Shown: positions 1-7,249, counted from the stretch's first letter. The stretch is 7,331 nucleotides of DNA from Thermoplasmata archaeon (GCA_030044695.1 JASIDM010000145.1:1-7331); one strand, 5' to 3'. Translations and numbers: made by a program. Notes: a model not told the origin generated them from the sequence alone.

Positions 1-2
1 AG

Positions 3-35
3 AACCGGCGGACCCGAACGGATATCCCCGGCTGA
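3..35 (+). other. possible 3' end of an upstream reading frame
   Basis: The frame that carries the first gene is open from the window edge to a TGA at 33-35, reading ...RRTRTDIPG and stop. This could be the C-terminus of a preceding operon gene ending 15 bases before the ATG at 51. Only ten codons are visible and their third positions are less biased to G/C than in the genes that follow, so non-coding spacer is equally possible. Confidence 0.2.
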
Positions 36-50
36 GCCTTGGATCCGAGA

Positions 51-530
51 ATGGGCCGCCATCGTCTGGGGGAGATCGTCGAGCTCGTGCGCCAGGGCAT
101 CGCGATCGAGGTCGGGTTCGGGACCCACTCGTTGGAGGCTCTGCTCTGGGTGGCCGAGTCGGTCGAAGGCTCGGTCTACGTGCCGGACTCGCTCCACGCG
201 ACGCCGACGGGCGTGGGGTTCTCCCTGGCCAACCCTCCCCTGCGGGTCGGCGCCTTCGGCTCGGTGTCGGCCACGGTCGATGGCGAGGCGATCCCGCCCG
301 ACGGTGTGCGAATCCGTGCCCGGGACGGGGAGCCTTGGAGGAGGGGCTCGGAACTCTCGCCGGAGGCGCCGTTCGTCCTGGGTCCCGGTGACCCCACGCA
401 GGTCCAGCTCGACCTCCCGTCGGCTCGGGTCGGCCCGCGGGCCGTGATCCGCCTGGAGCTGAGGAGCGTGGCGATCCCCCCGCTCGTCTGGGTCGAGGTC
501 GCGGACCAGGTCCGTACCGCGCCGGCATGA
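51..530 (+). CDS. small beta-rich protein of unknown function, coupled to the glycoside hydrolase
   Basis: I do not firmly recognise this 159-aa protein. It has no signal peptide or membrane segment, so it should be cytoplasmic. Residues 1-38 look helical (IVELVRQGIAI, SLEALLWVAES). Residues 41-155 look like one beta-sandwich: alternating strands around VPDSLHATPTGVGF, VSATVDGEAIPPDGVRIRA, and a hydrophobic C-terminal strand PLVWVEV. The pattern 'GvgF-sl ... vDGe-ip' is reminiscent of the DUF6379/C-glycoside deglycosidase beta-subunit type of small beta domain. That is a pattern memory only and needs a profile search. Start: ATG at 51 was chosen. A TTG at 39 would add four residues, and an in-frame TGA at 33-35 prevents anything longer. 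A GTG at 180 would give only the beta domain, but codons 51-179 are strongly G/C at third positions and look coding. Its stop overlaps the next ATG (ATGA, 527-530), which suggests translational coupling and a role linked to the hydrolase. Confidence 0.75.
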   Translation: MGRHRLGEIVELVRQGIAIEVGFGTHSLEALLWVAESVEGSVYVPDSLHATPTGVGFSLANPPLRVGAFGSVSATVDGEAIPPDGVRIRARDGEPWRRGSELSPEAPFVLGPGDPTQVQLDLPSARVGPRAVIRLELRSVAIPPLVWVEVADQVRTAPA

Positions 531-2722
531 GCGCCCCCCCGACCTCCGTCGCCAACGCCGCGGCCGAGCCGACGGTGCTCCGGTCGCTGCGCTCGGCGGT
601 CCTGCTCGACCGTCGAGGGGACGTCGAGCTCCTCCGCGAGGCGCGCGGCGCCCCCATGGAATGGGGCGGAGTGTACGGCCAGCACGTGCGCCTGACCGGC
701 CGCTGGGAGATCTCCCTCGAGGTCGGCACGACCAAGGTGGACCTGCCCGTCAGCCTGCGTGATCGGGCCGTCGAGGGCGAAGTCTTCCGCTCGAGCCACC
801 GCGAAGGCCCGGTCGAAGTGGAGCAGCGGATCGTTCCCCTGGCCGATCGCCCCGGCGCGCTGCGGACCCTACGTCTCCGTCTGGGTCGCCCGGGCCCGCC
901 GACCGTCGTCCTCACCAGCAGCTTCGTTCCGTACCTGATGCCGGTGCTCGTCGAAGGGATCCGACCGGTGAGCTTTCACGCCGAGACCGAGGACGCCGGG
1001 CTCCGGATCCGACACCATGGGTTCGCGTTGGACTACCGTTGGGACGTGGCGCCGGCCCGGCTGTACGTCGATCGGGCCTCTTGGCGCGGTGGCCGCCGCG
1101 ACGGCCCGCTCGGCGAGGTCGGCTCCGAGCACGAGCTGAGCCTCGGACCGGACGGCAGCGCCGAGGTCCGGTTCGCCGTGCTCGGGGGGCTTGAACGCGA
1201 TCTCGGTCGGGTCGTCCCTGACCAGCTCTGGGATCCGGTGGAGGTCGGCAACGGCCTCCGCGCCGTCGAGGCCGACTGGGTCGCGGGGACGCCGCAGCTC
1301 ACGTTCCCGGACGCCCCCGAGCTCGAGCTGGGCTACGCGCAGGCCCGGGCGGCCCTGCGCCGGCTCTACAGTTCGCCCGCGGACGGGCTGACCGGGCTGG
1401 TCGCCGGCTACCCCTGGTACTCGGCGATCTGGGGGCGCGACCTCGCCTGGATGCTCCCCGCCGTACTGTGGCTCGGGGATATCGGGTGGGCTCGAGCCTC
1501 GATCGAGACGTTCCTTCGGTTCCAGGCGAGCGCGAACCTCCCCCTCGTCGCCGCCGAGCCCGGCGAGCTGCCGATGCAGTTGGCTCCGGGACCGATCTTC
1601 CTGTTCGGGACCTCGGACACGACGCTCCACTACCCGGGGCTGGTCCTTCGATATCTTCGCCACGCCGGCGGGGACGGACTGGAGGAACCGGCCCTGGAGG
1701 CGGTCCGCCGCGCGGTCCTGTGGGGCGAGCACCGGACCGATACGACGACCGGGCTCGTGCGGAACGGCGGCGAGGTCGAGCGCGCCGAACGCTCGGAGGG
1801 GACGCTCACCCGGGTCCGCTACGGGATCGACGCCTGGGACACGACGATCTGGGATTCCACGGACCGGCGCGACCACGCGATCGACGTGCAGGTCCTGTGG
1901 GCGCAGGCGCTCACCGCGGCCCTCGAGCTCGGCTCGGGTCGCTGGAAGGCCGCGGAGCTCGAGCGATTTCGGGCGCGGCTCGAGCAGGTGCGCCGGGCGA
2001 TCCCGACCGGGTACGCCTGGCCGCAGGAGCGGTACCTCGCCGACAGTGTCCGGCAAGGTGTGGCGGTGCGCCGGCTCCGGCCGAACGCCCTGCTCGCCGT
2101 CAGGGCGGGCCTGCTTTCCGGCGAGCAAGCCCGAGCGCTCGTCCACCGCGCGGCCGAGGAGGACCTCACGACGCCCTGGGGGGTCCGAACGCTCTCCTCG
2201 CGCGACCCGGCGTACTCTCCCACGGCCTACCACGACGGGCAGGTCTGGACGATCGCCACGGCCTGGGCCGCGGACGCCGCGTTCGCGGTGCAGGACGCCG
2301 AGCTCGGGGTGAGCTACCTACGTACGATCGCTGCTCGATACCGGGCCGAGGGAGGCTCCGCGAACGAGTGCTACCGTGGGGACCGGGCCGAACCGTACGA
2401 CTCCTGCTTCCTGCTCGGGTTCAGCATCGCGCCGTTCCTGACGACCCTGTTCGAGGGGCTCTGGGGGCTCTCCGTGGACGCGAGGGTGCCGCGTCTGTCG
2501 GTGCGACCGGCCTTCCCGCCGTCCTGGCAGACGGCCACGATCGACCGGTTGAGGATCGGTGGTGGGCTCGCCCGCCTTCGGTTCGATCGCGGGCAGGTGG
2601 AGGTCCGCTGGTCCGGCCCCGGGTCGCTGAAGCTGGACGGCCCGAGGGCTACCGTCGCGGTCCCCTCCGGGGGCACCGGGTCGCTGCCCGTCGCCGCGCT
2701 GCCGGGCCATCCCGGCGCGTGA
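527..2722 (+). CDS. glycogen-debranching-type glycoside hydrolase (amylo-alpha-1,6-glucosidase-like, GH133-type alpha/alpha barrel)
   Basis: Predicted cytoplasmic alpha-glucan hydrolase of 731 aa with no signal peptide. Layout: N-terminal beta-sandwich about residues 18-240 (debranching-enzyme N-domain style), alpha/alpha barrel about 262-645, and a C-terminal beta segment about 646-710. Landmarks seen: GYPWYSAIWGRD (294-305), SDTTLHYP (363-370), TTIWDS followed by HAIDVQVLWAQAL (439-463), RPNALLAV (518-525), TPWGVRTLS (549-557), YHDGQVW (568-574) and NECYRGD (613-619). By alignment from memory, WDS matches the family's 'TWMD' segment, so D443 is the candidate general acid; E614, in the position of the family's 'E..dGd', is the candidate base. 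The C-terminal 'WGLSVDA...L.VRP.FP' is also typical. The family removes alpha-1,6 branch glucose, but no separate 4-alpha-glucanotransferase domain is present, so substrate (glycogen, other glucan, or a related glycoside) is open. Start ATG overlaps the preceding stop by four bases. MGH1-like or GH63-like hydrolase is the main alternative. Confidence 0.85.
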   Translation: MSAPPTSVANAAAEPTVLRSLRSAVLLDRRGDVELLREARGAPMEWGGVYGQHVRLTGRWEISLEVGTTKVDLPVSLRDRAVEGEVFRSSHREGPVEVEQRIVPLADRPGALRTLRLRLGRPGPPTVVLTSSFVPYLMPVLVEGIRPVSFHAETEDAGLRIRHHGFALDYRWDVAPARLYVDRASWRGGRRDGPLGEVGSEHELSLGPDGSAEVRFAVLGGLERDLGRVVPDQLWDPVEVGNGLRAVEADWVAGTPQLTFPDAPELELGYAQARAALRRLYSSPADGLTGLVAGYPWYSAIWGRDLAWMLPAVLWLGDIGWARASIETFLRFQASANLPLVAAEPGELPMQLAPGPIFLFGTSDTTLHYPGLVLRYLRHAGGDGLEEPALEAVRRAVLWGEHRTDTTTGLVRNGGEVERAERSEGTLTRVRYGIDAWDTTIWDSTDRRDHAIDVQVLWAQALTAALELGSGRWKAAELERFRARLEQVRRAIPTGYAWPQERYLADSVRQGVAVRRLRPNALLAVRAGLLSGEQARALVHRAAEEDLTTPWGVRTLSSRDPAYSPTAYHDGQVWTIATAWAADAAFAVQDAELGVSYLRTIAARYRAEGGSANECYRGDRAEPYDSCFLLGFSIAPFLTTLFEGLWGLSVDARVPRLSVRPAFPPSWQTATIDRLRIGGGLARLRFDRGQVEVRWSGPGSLKLDGPRATVAVPSGGTGSLPVAALPGHPGA
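2701..2716 (+). other. small hairpin just before the hydrolase stop codon
   Basis: GCCGGG and CCCGGC form a perfect 6-bp stem with the loop CCAT, ending three bases before the TGA at 2720-2722. Short GC stems are expected often by chance at this base composition and no T-run follows directly, so a role is unproven. Confidence 0.2.
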
Positions 2723-2795
2723 GCGCGGTCGGCGCCCCGGAGCTCCGCCTCCCGGGGGTCGTTTCGGTCCGCGCAGGCGGCTCCGCGCCGCCCTC

Positions 2796-2818
2796 GTACA
2801 AACCATGCGTTTTTTGAA
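2796..2818 (+). promoter_or_regulatory. AT-rich element between the hydrolase and the surface protein; candidate promoter or oligo-T terminator
   Basis: Within the 144-bp gap 2723-2866 this is the only AT-rich stretch and the most AT-rich spot in the window. It has an ACAAACC part (2798-2804) followed by six T at 2810-2815. It lies about 50 bases upstream of the ATG at 2867. If the A/T run acts as a BRE/TATA-like element, transcription would start near 2835-2842, giving a leader of about 25-30 bases. Alternatively the T-run is an archaeal oligo-T terminator for the upstream operon. Both roles can coexist. No good TATA consensus is present. Confidence 0.4.
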
Positions 2819-2866
2819 CCGGACCGCGTCGCCCGGCCAGCGGGCTGCAGGGCTCGGACCGGACGC

Positions 2867-3007
2867 ATGAGCGCACAAGGAACGGCGGGACGGGCGAGCG
2901 AACGATCGCCGATCACGGACCACCGGCCCTGCCGTCGTCGGGCCCTCACCCTCGCCCTGGTGGCAACGGTCACGATCCTGATGGCGACGCCCGGGGCGGT
3001 CCAGAGC
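2867..3007 (+). other. signal peptide region of the surface protein
   Basis: Residues 1-47. A polar, basic n-region of about 25 residues ends in CRRR, followed by a hydrophobic core (ALTLALVATVTILMA) and a possible signal-peptidase site after VQS (residue 47). The RRRALTL stretch loosely recalls a twin-arginine motif but lacks the usual Ser/Thr-RR-x-F-L-K pattern, so Sec versus Tat export is undecided. The Cys at 22 lies before the hydrophobic core and is not a lipobox. Confidence 0.7.
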
Positions 3008-6000
3008 TCGATGGACCTTGCCCGGGCGGTCGCGGGGTCCTCGGGCGATGCGGCCTCCCTGGCCCCGGCGCCGGCCGCGGAGCCGGTCTCCCCAACTCCG
3101 CAGGCTCCCGCGGCGGGACTCCCGAGCGCCCCGTCGGCCCAGATCCAGGCGGCCACGGCCTCGCTGGAGCAGGGCGGGGGCCCGGCGAACGGGCTTCCGC
3201 TCGAGTGCTCCTCCGCCGGCCAAGGCTCGGCGACGTGCAAGGGCGAGGCGTCCGCCGGGACCTCGGCGGCGACGGAGCTCGCTCCCGACGCCGCGGCGTC
3301 GGACGCGAACCCGCTCGGCTCGGACCTGGCGTGGGCGGTCCAGGGCGTTCCCCAGGCGGAACAGTACATCGAGTACGCCATGACCTGGGATTACTACGAC
3401 AACTACCTCGTGCTGTTCGGCGGGTCCAGCGAAGGGCCCACCATCAACGTCTACGGCAGCGAGACGTGGACCTACCAGAGCGGCGTCTGGACGCAGCTCT
3501 ACCCGCTGGTCTCGCCGCAGGGCCGCGACTCGTCGGGGATGGCGTACAGTCCCTCGGATGACGCGGTCGTCCTGTTCGGGGGCTACTCGCCCGGCACCGG
3601 CGGCTTCCTCAACGACACCTGGCTGTTCAAGGCGGGGTCCTGGACCCAACTCGACATCAACGGCCCGTCGCCCCGGAACGGCTTCGGCATCGTCTACGAC
3701 CCGGCGCTGGGCGCGGACGTCCTCTTCGGCGGCGAATCCCCGCAGTGCCCGCAGGACGTCTGCAACGACACCTGGGAGTTCCACGACGACAGCTGGACCC
3801 TCGTGACCGGGGCCGGTAGCCCGCCGCAGCGTTGGCAGCAGTCCATGGCGTACGACGCCAACGACACGGACGTCGTCATGTTCGGCGGACTCTCCGTCGA
3901 CGGCGCCTGCGCGTCGAACATCTGCGGCGACACCTGGCAGTTCAACGCCTCCGCCGAGTGGTCCCAGGTCCCCACCAACGTCCTCTGCGGCACGGTCGCC
4001 GAGGGGGCGTGCCCGGCGGGGAAGGCCCCGTCGCCCCGCCACCTCGCCTCGATGGCGTACGACTACGCCACGCAGGAGATCATCCTGTTCGGCGGCTGGA
4101 ACACCTCGATCGACTTCCTGGGGGACACGTGGTCGTACTCCAACGGGAACTGGAGCCAGCTCTCCCCCTCGGCCTCCCCGACGGGCCGTAGCGGCGCCGC
4201 GCTCGCCTTCGACTTCTCGGCCGGCGACGGCTACCTGCTGCTGGTCGGGGGCCAGCCGGCGGAGATCACCCCGCCCGCGCTCCTGTACGCCTGGAACGGG
4301 GCGACGTGGGTGGTCACGCAGCCGTCACCGTCGGTGAGCCCCGGGGCGACCGTGGGCGGGTCGATGGCGTACGACCCGGCGGACGGCTACGTCGTCTTCT
4401 TCGGAGGCTACAACGACGCCACGGGGGCCAAGGGCCAGACGTGGATCTACCTCCACGGGGCCTGGTCCCGTCTTGGCGGGCCCGCGCCGTCCAACGACTA
4501 CTACGCCGCGATGGCCTACGATCCGGCCGGCGGCTACCTCCTCCTGTTCGGCGGGGCGAACGGGCTGAACGAGACCTGGGCGTTCCACGGCGGGGGCTGG
4601 ACGCTCCTCTGCGCGGAGACCTGTGCGTACGGCCTCTACGCTCCCTCGGACCGGTACGGGGCGGGCCTCGCCTACGATCCGTCCGACCAGGCGATGATCC
4701 TGTTCGGCGGCAACGCCTACGAAGGCAGCACGCTGGGGTACGTCCAGGTCGCTCAGACGTGGGCCTGGTTCGTCGTCTCACCGACCACGGGATACTGGGT
4801 GAACTACACCGGCTACCTGGGCTCGTCGGCCCCGGCGGCCCGCGCGTTCCCCGGCATGACCTACGATGCCTACGACGGCGAGATCGTGCTGTACGGCGGA
4901 GGGACCTACTCGGCCGTCTACGGGGACACGTGGACGCTCACCAGCCTAGAGGCCGGCTGGAAGGAGGTCGGGACGTGCGGCGGCCCGAGCCAGTCGACCT
5001 GCTCGAGCGGGGCGGATCCGTCCGCCGCGATGGTCTTCGATTACGACAGCCTCCTCGACGGCGTGGTGATGTCCGGCGGCGTGGGAGGCAACGCCTTCTC
5101 CGGTTACCTGAACTACCAGACGTACTTCTTCCAGAACGGCAGCTGGACCGAGTGCACGTCGGGGTACACCTGCTACGCCGACTATGAGGGGTGGGCGACG
5201 TACGACGGCTGGGGAGCTTCGGCGTACGACGCGGCCGACGGCTACGTGGTGACCTCCGGGGGCGAGGGGTACTGGTACAACTACGCCCTCGGCACCGCGG
5301 CGTACTACCAGATCCCGTACTCCTGGGTGCTCGGGCAGCCGTTGTTCTCCCAAGGGCCGGGGCTGTCGCCGGAGCACGTGGACGTCGGGGAGTCCGTGAC
5401 GTTCGACGTCGGCGCCACCGGCGGCGGGATCGGCACGTACTCCTACGGGTGGAACGGGTTGCCGACCGGGTGCGCTCCCAGCTCGGCGACGGTGACGTCG
5501 TTCACCTGCGTGATCCAGAACAACGGCTTCGGGCAGTACGGGACGAACCTCGTGGCGCCGTACACTTACTTCGACCCGAGCGTCGAGCTGATCGACTCGA
5601 GCGGCTGGCCGAGCGCGGCTAGCCCGGATACCGCGAACTGGCTCGGCCACCTGGATGTCGCGCCCGACCCGTGGGTCACCCTCACGGGCTCCACGACCGT
5701 CGCCGACGTCGGCCAGACCGTGTACTTCAACGTGAGCACGACCGACGGCTGGGGACCGTACTCCGACACCTGGAGCGGCCTGCCGCCCGGCTGCGGCGTG
5801 GACGTCACCAGCAACGCCACCGAGGTCGTGACGTGCCTGCTCACGACCGCCGACATCGGGGACTGGAGCCCTCAGGCGCAGAGCGTCGACGCCACCGGCT
5901 ACGCGGCGCTCTCCCGGGCCCTCCAATTGACGGTCTTCCCGGCGTCGATGACGACGGAGGTCGCCTCCAACGTCGTGAGCCTCGATGCCGGGCAGACGCT

Positions 6001-7249
6001 ATCGCTCTGGGTCACCCCGTCCGGCGGCGACGGCTCCTACTCGTACGTGTGGACCGGCGTGCCGGCCGCCTGCCTATCGGACGCCGCCGTCCTCAGCTGC
6101 GCGGTCCCGGCGAGCGAGATCGGCCGGTACGCGCCGTCCGTGACGATCACCGACGGGCTCGGGAGCGCCGTCGTCGGGAGCTACCCCGGCTCGATCGTCG
6201 TCGCGGCCGCGCCGACCGCCACCGCGCTGGTGATCACGAACGCCTCGGACGACCCGATCGCGGCGAGCGACGCCGGGCTCAGCGTCACCTTCACCCTGAC
6301 CTCGACGCCCGGCTCGGGCGGGGACCAGGTCCTCTGGACCGGCCTGCCCGCGGGCTGCTCGCCGTCGACGTCGAACTCGACCACGGTGAGCTGCGCGCCG
6401 ACCGGCGTCGGCTCGTTCTCGGTGACCGCGACGGTCGTGGACTCGAACGGGGTAGGCGCGAGCTCGCCGGCCGCGTCGCTCCTCGTCGCCCCCGCGCTCT
6501 CCGACGCGGAGGTCTCCGCCTCCGCCCTGACCGTGGACATCGGCCAGGAGCTCACCGTCTCGGTGACCTACCAGGGCGGGGGCGGGACCGTCGCCTTCGC
6601 GTGGAGCGGGCTACCGGACGGGTGCGTGGCGTCCGACGCCGCGACGTGGACCTGCTCGCCCTCCGCCGCCGGCCGGTACACGCCCGCCGCCCACCTCAGC
6701 GATGCCGGTGGCGGATCGGCCACCGCGACCCTCGCCTCCGCGGTCGTCGTCTCCGCGGACCCCACGGCCACGGGCCTGAAGGTCGTGACCTCGGCGGACC
6801 AGGCCGTCGGCACGGTCTCCCCGGGGACGGTCGTGGAATTCGAGCTCACCGTCACCGCGGGCGCCGGGGGTGACACCATCGTCTGGAGCGGCCTGCCCTC
6901 GGGCTGTCTCGCCCCGAACTCCGACGCGATCGACGTCAGCTGCCAGCCGAACGCGAGCGGCACGTACACCGTGTCGGCGACCGAGACCGACGCGAACGGC
7001 GTCGCGGTCACCTCGCCGACGGCGTCGCTGGTCGTCGCGTCGCCCGCCTCCTCGAGCTCGTCGACCTCGCCGCTCCAGGACGCCGAGCTCGGCATGCTGG
7101 CGGCGCTGATCGTGATCGGGGTCGTGGCCGTGGTGCTGGCGCTCCGCCGTCCGGGGGCGCCGAGACCCCCGCCATCCGGTCCGTCCCCGTCCCCGCCCCC
7201 GGCGGGCGCCACGTCGGGGGGAGGGACGCCGGGGTGGAAGGAGACCTAG
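2867..7249 (+). CDS. large surface protein with twelve kelch-like blades, six PKD-like modules and a C-terminal membrane anchor
   Basis: A predicted exported, membrane-anchored protein of 1460 aa. Order of parts: signal peptide with a long n-region (1-25, ending CRRR) and hydrophobic core (26-45); Ala/Pro/Ser-rich spacer with one Cys pair (48-160); twelve kelch-like repeats (about 167-822); six PKD/Ig-like modules (about 829-1392); Ser-rich stalk (1394-1401); membrane helix (about 1409-1427); RR stop-transfer and a Pro-rich tail (1428-1460). The charges place the repeats outside the cell. About fourteen N-X-S/T sequons occur (e.g. N249, N300, N412, N757, N983, N1362). All 26 ectodomain cysteines lie in close pairs. 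Kelch propellers and PKD folds generally bind proteins or sugars, so adhesion or cell-envelope binding is a reasonable guess. No catalytic residues are recognised. ATG at 2867 is the only start that keeps the whole signal peptide; no Shine-Dalgarno is seen. It is a separate unit from the hydrolase operon, 144 bases downstream. Its style matches surface proteins of GC-rich Thermoplasmata-type archaea. Confidence 0.9.
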   Translation: MSAQGTAGRASERSPITDHRPCRRRALTLALVATVTILMATPGAVQSSMDLARAVAGSSGDAASLAPAPAAEPVSPTPQAPAAGLPSAPSAQIQAATASLEQGGGPANGLPLECSSAGQGSATCKGEASAGTSAATELAPDAAASDANPLGSDLAWAVQGVPQAEQYIEYAMTWDYYDNYLVLFGGSSEGPTINVYGSETWTYQSGVWTQLYPLVSPQGRDSSGMAYSPSDDAVVLFGGYSPGTGGFLNDTWLFKAGSWTQLDINGPSPRNGFGIVYDPALGADVLFGGESPQCPQDVCNDTWEFHDDSWTLVTGAGSPPQRWQQSMAYDANDTDVVMFGGLSVDGACASNICGDTWQFNASAEWSQVPTNVLCGTVAEGACPAGKAPSPRHLASMAYDYATQEIILFGGWNTSIDFLGDTWSYSNGNWSQLSPSASPTGRSGAALAFDFSAGDGYLLLVGGQPAEITPPALLYAWNGATWVVTQPSPSVSPGATVGGSMAYDPADGYVVFFGGYNDATGAKGQTWIYLHGAWSRLGGPAPSNDYYAAMAYDPAGGYLLLFGGANGLNETWAFHGGGWTLLCAETCAYGLYAPSDRYGAGLAYDPSDQAMILFGGNAYEGSTLGYVQVAQTWAWFVVSPTTGYWVNYTGYLGSSAPAARAFPGMTYDAYDGEIVLYGGGTYSAVYGDTWTLTSLEAGWKEVGTCGGPSQSTCSSGADPSAAMVFDYDSLLDGVVMSGGVGGNAFSGYLNYQTYFFQNGSWTECTSGYTCYADYEGWATYDGWGASAYDAADGYVVTSGGEGYWYNYALGTAAYYQIPYSWVLGQPLFSQGPGLSPEHVDVGESVTFDVGATGGGIGTYSYGWNGLPTGCAPSSATVTSFTCVIQNNGFGQYGTNLVAPYTYFDPSVELIDSSGWPSAASPDTANWLGHLDVAPDPWVTLTGSTTVADVGQTVYFNVSTTDGWGPYSDTWSGLPPGCGVDVTSNATEVVTCLLTTADIGDWSPQAQSVDATGYAALSRALQLTVFPASMTTEVASNVVSLDAGQTLSLWVTPSGGDGSYSYVWTGVPAACLSDAAVLSCAVPASEIGRYAPSVTITDGLGSAVVGSYPGSIVVAAAPTATALVITNASDDPIAASDAGLSVTFTLTSTPGSGGDQVLWTGLPAGCSPSTSNSTTVSCAPTGVGSFSVTATVVDSNGVGASSPAASLLVAPALSDAEVSASALTVDIGQELTVSVTYQGGGGTVAFAWSGLPDGCVASDAATWTCSPSAAGRYTPAAHLSDAGGGSATATLASAVVVSADPTATGLKVVTSADQAVGTVSPGTVVEFELTVTAGAGGDTIVWSGLPSGCLAPNSDAIDVSCQPNASGTYTVSATETDANGVAVTSPTASLVVASPASSSSSTSPLQDAELGMLAALIVIGVVAVVLALRRPGAPRPPPSGPSPSPPPAGATSGGGTPGWKET
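3365..5332 (+). repeat. twelve kelch-like repeats encoded in tandem
   Basis: Each unit reads roughly 'aMaYD...d.vvLFGG.......DTW.f..G.WtqL'. The twelve units begin near residues 167, 220, 270, 322, 391, 441, 496, 545, 596, 659, 719 and 782. Units 1-5, 7, 8 and 10 are canonical. Unit 6 has LLVGG, and units 11 and 12 have MSGG and TSGG in place of LFGG, so the last two are degenerate. In kelch proteins each such unit forms one four-stranded blade of a beta-propeller. Twelve blades fit two six-bladed propellers better than one ring. The copies are well diverged and are not a recent DNA-level duplication. Confidence 0.85.
5351..7042 (+). repeat. six tandem PKD/Ig-like modules with a conserved Cys pair
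   Basis: The module core is 'vdvGq.v.f.v...GG.g.y.y.WsGLP.GC......C....G.y...v...D..G'. The WxG(L/V)P cores centre near residues 864, 971, 1064, 1159, 1248 and 1342, giving a period of about 90-107 residues. The paired cysteines are 869/881, 976/990, 1069/1078, 1164/1176, 1253/1263 and 1347/1359. The first module carries an extra aromatic-rich stretch between about 885 and 930. These modules probably form a stalk that holds the propellers away from the membrane. Confidence 0.8.
7091..7147 (+). other. C-terminal membrane anchor of the surface protein
   Basis: Residues about 1409-1427 form one uninterrupted hydrophobic helix (GMLAALIVIGVVAVVLAL) followed by RR, then a Pro-rich tail of about 30 residues (RPPPSGPSPSPPP). 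By the positive-inside rule the N-terminal repeats are outside and the tail is cytoplasmic. No LPXTG-like or PGF-type sorting motif is visible before the helix. Confidence 0.85.

Noticed and set aside
869..2233. Minus-strand open frame of 454 codons opposite the hydrolase
   Set aside because: The hydrolase on the other strand carries clear family motifs throughout this span; the antisense product is Arg/Pro-rich with no domain signs.
2738..2747. Ten-base palindrome CGGAGCTCCG after the hydrolase stop
   Set aside because: It has no loop and no T-run, and palindromes of this size are expected by chance several times in a GC-rich window of this length.
1468..2817. Plus-strand open frame of 449 codons overlapping the hydrolase in another frame
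   Set aside because: It is low-complexity Arg/Gly/Pro-rich sequence, lies inside the motif-bearing hydrolase frame, and runs into the intergenic gap without homology signs.
2318..4042. Long minus-strand open frame of 574 codons
   Set aside because: It crosses both the end of the hydrolase gene and the kelch region, is extremely rich in Arg, Gly and Ala, has no recognisable motif, and is the expected antisense shadow of GC-rich coding sequence.
5671..6873. Plus-strand open frame of 400 codons inside the PKD region
   Set aside because: It is an Arg-rich shadow frame of the repeat-bearing protein; the main frame has coherent repeats and the Cys pattern.
2867..7249. Idea that the kelch/PKD protein is a phage tail, toxin or defence component
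   Set aside because: No toxin, protease, nuclease or phage-structural motif is present, and the signal peptide plus membrane anchor and repeat stalk fit an ordinary archaeal surface protein.
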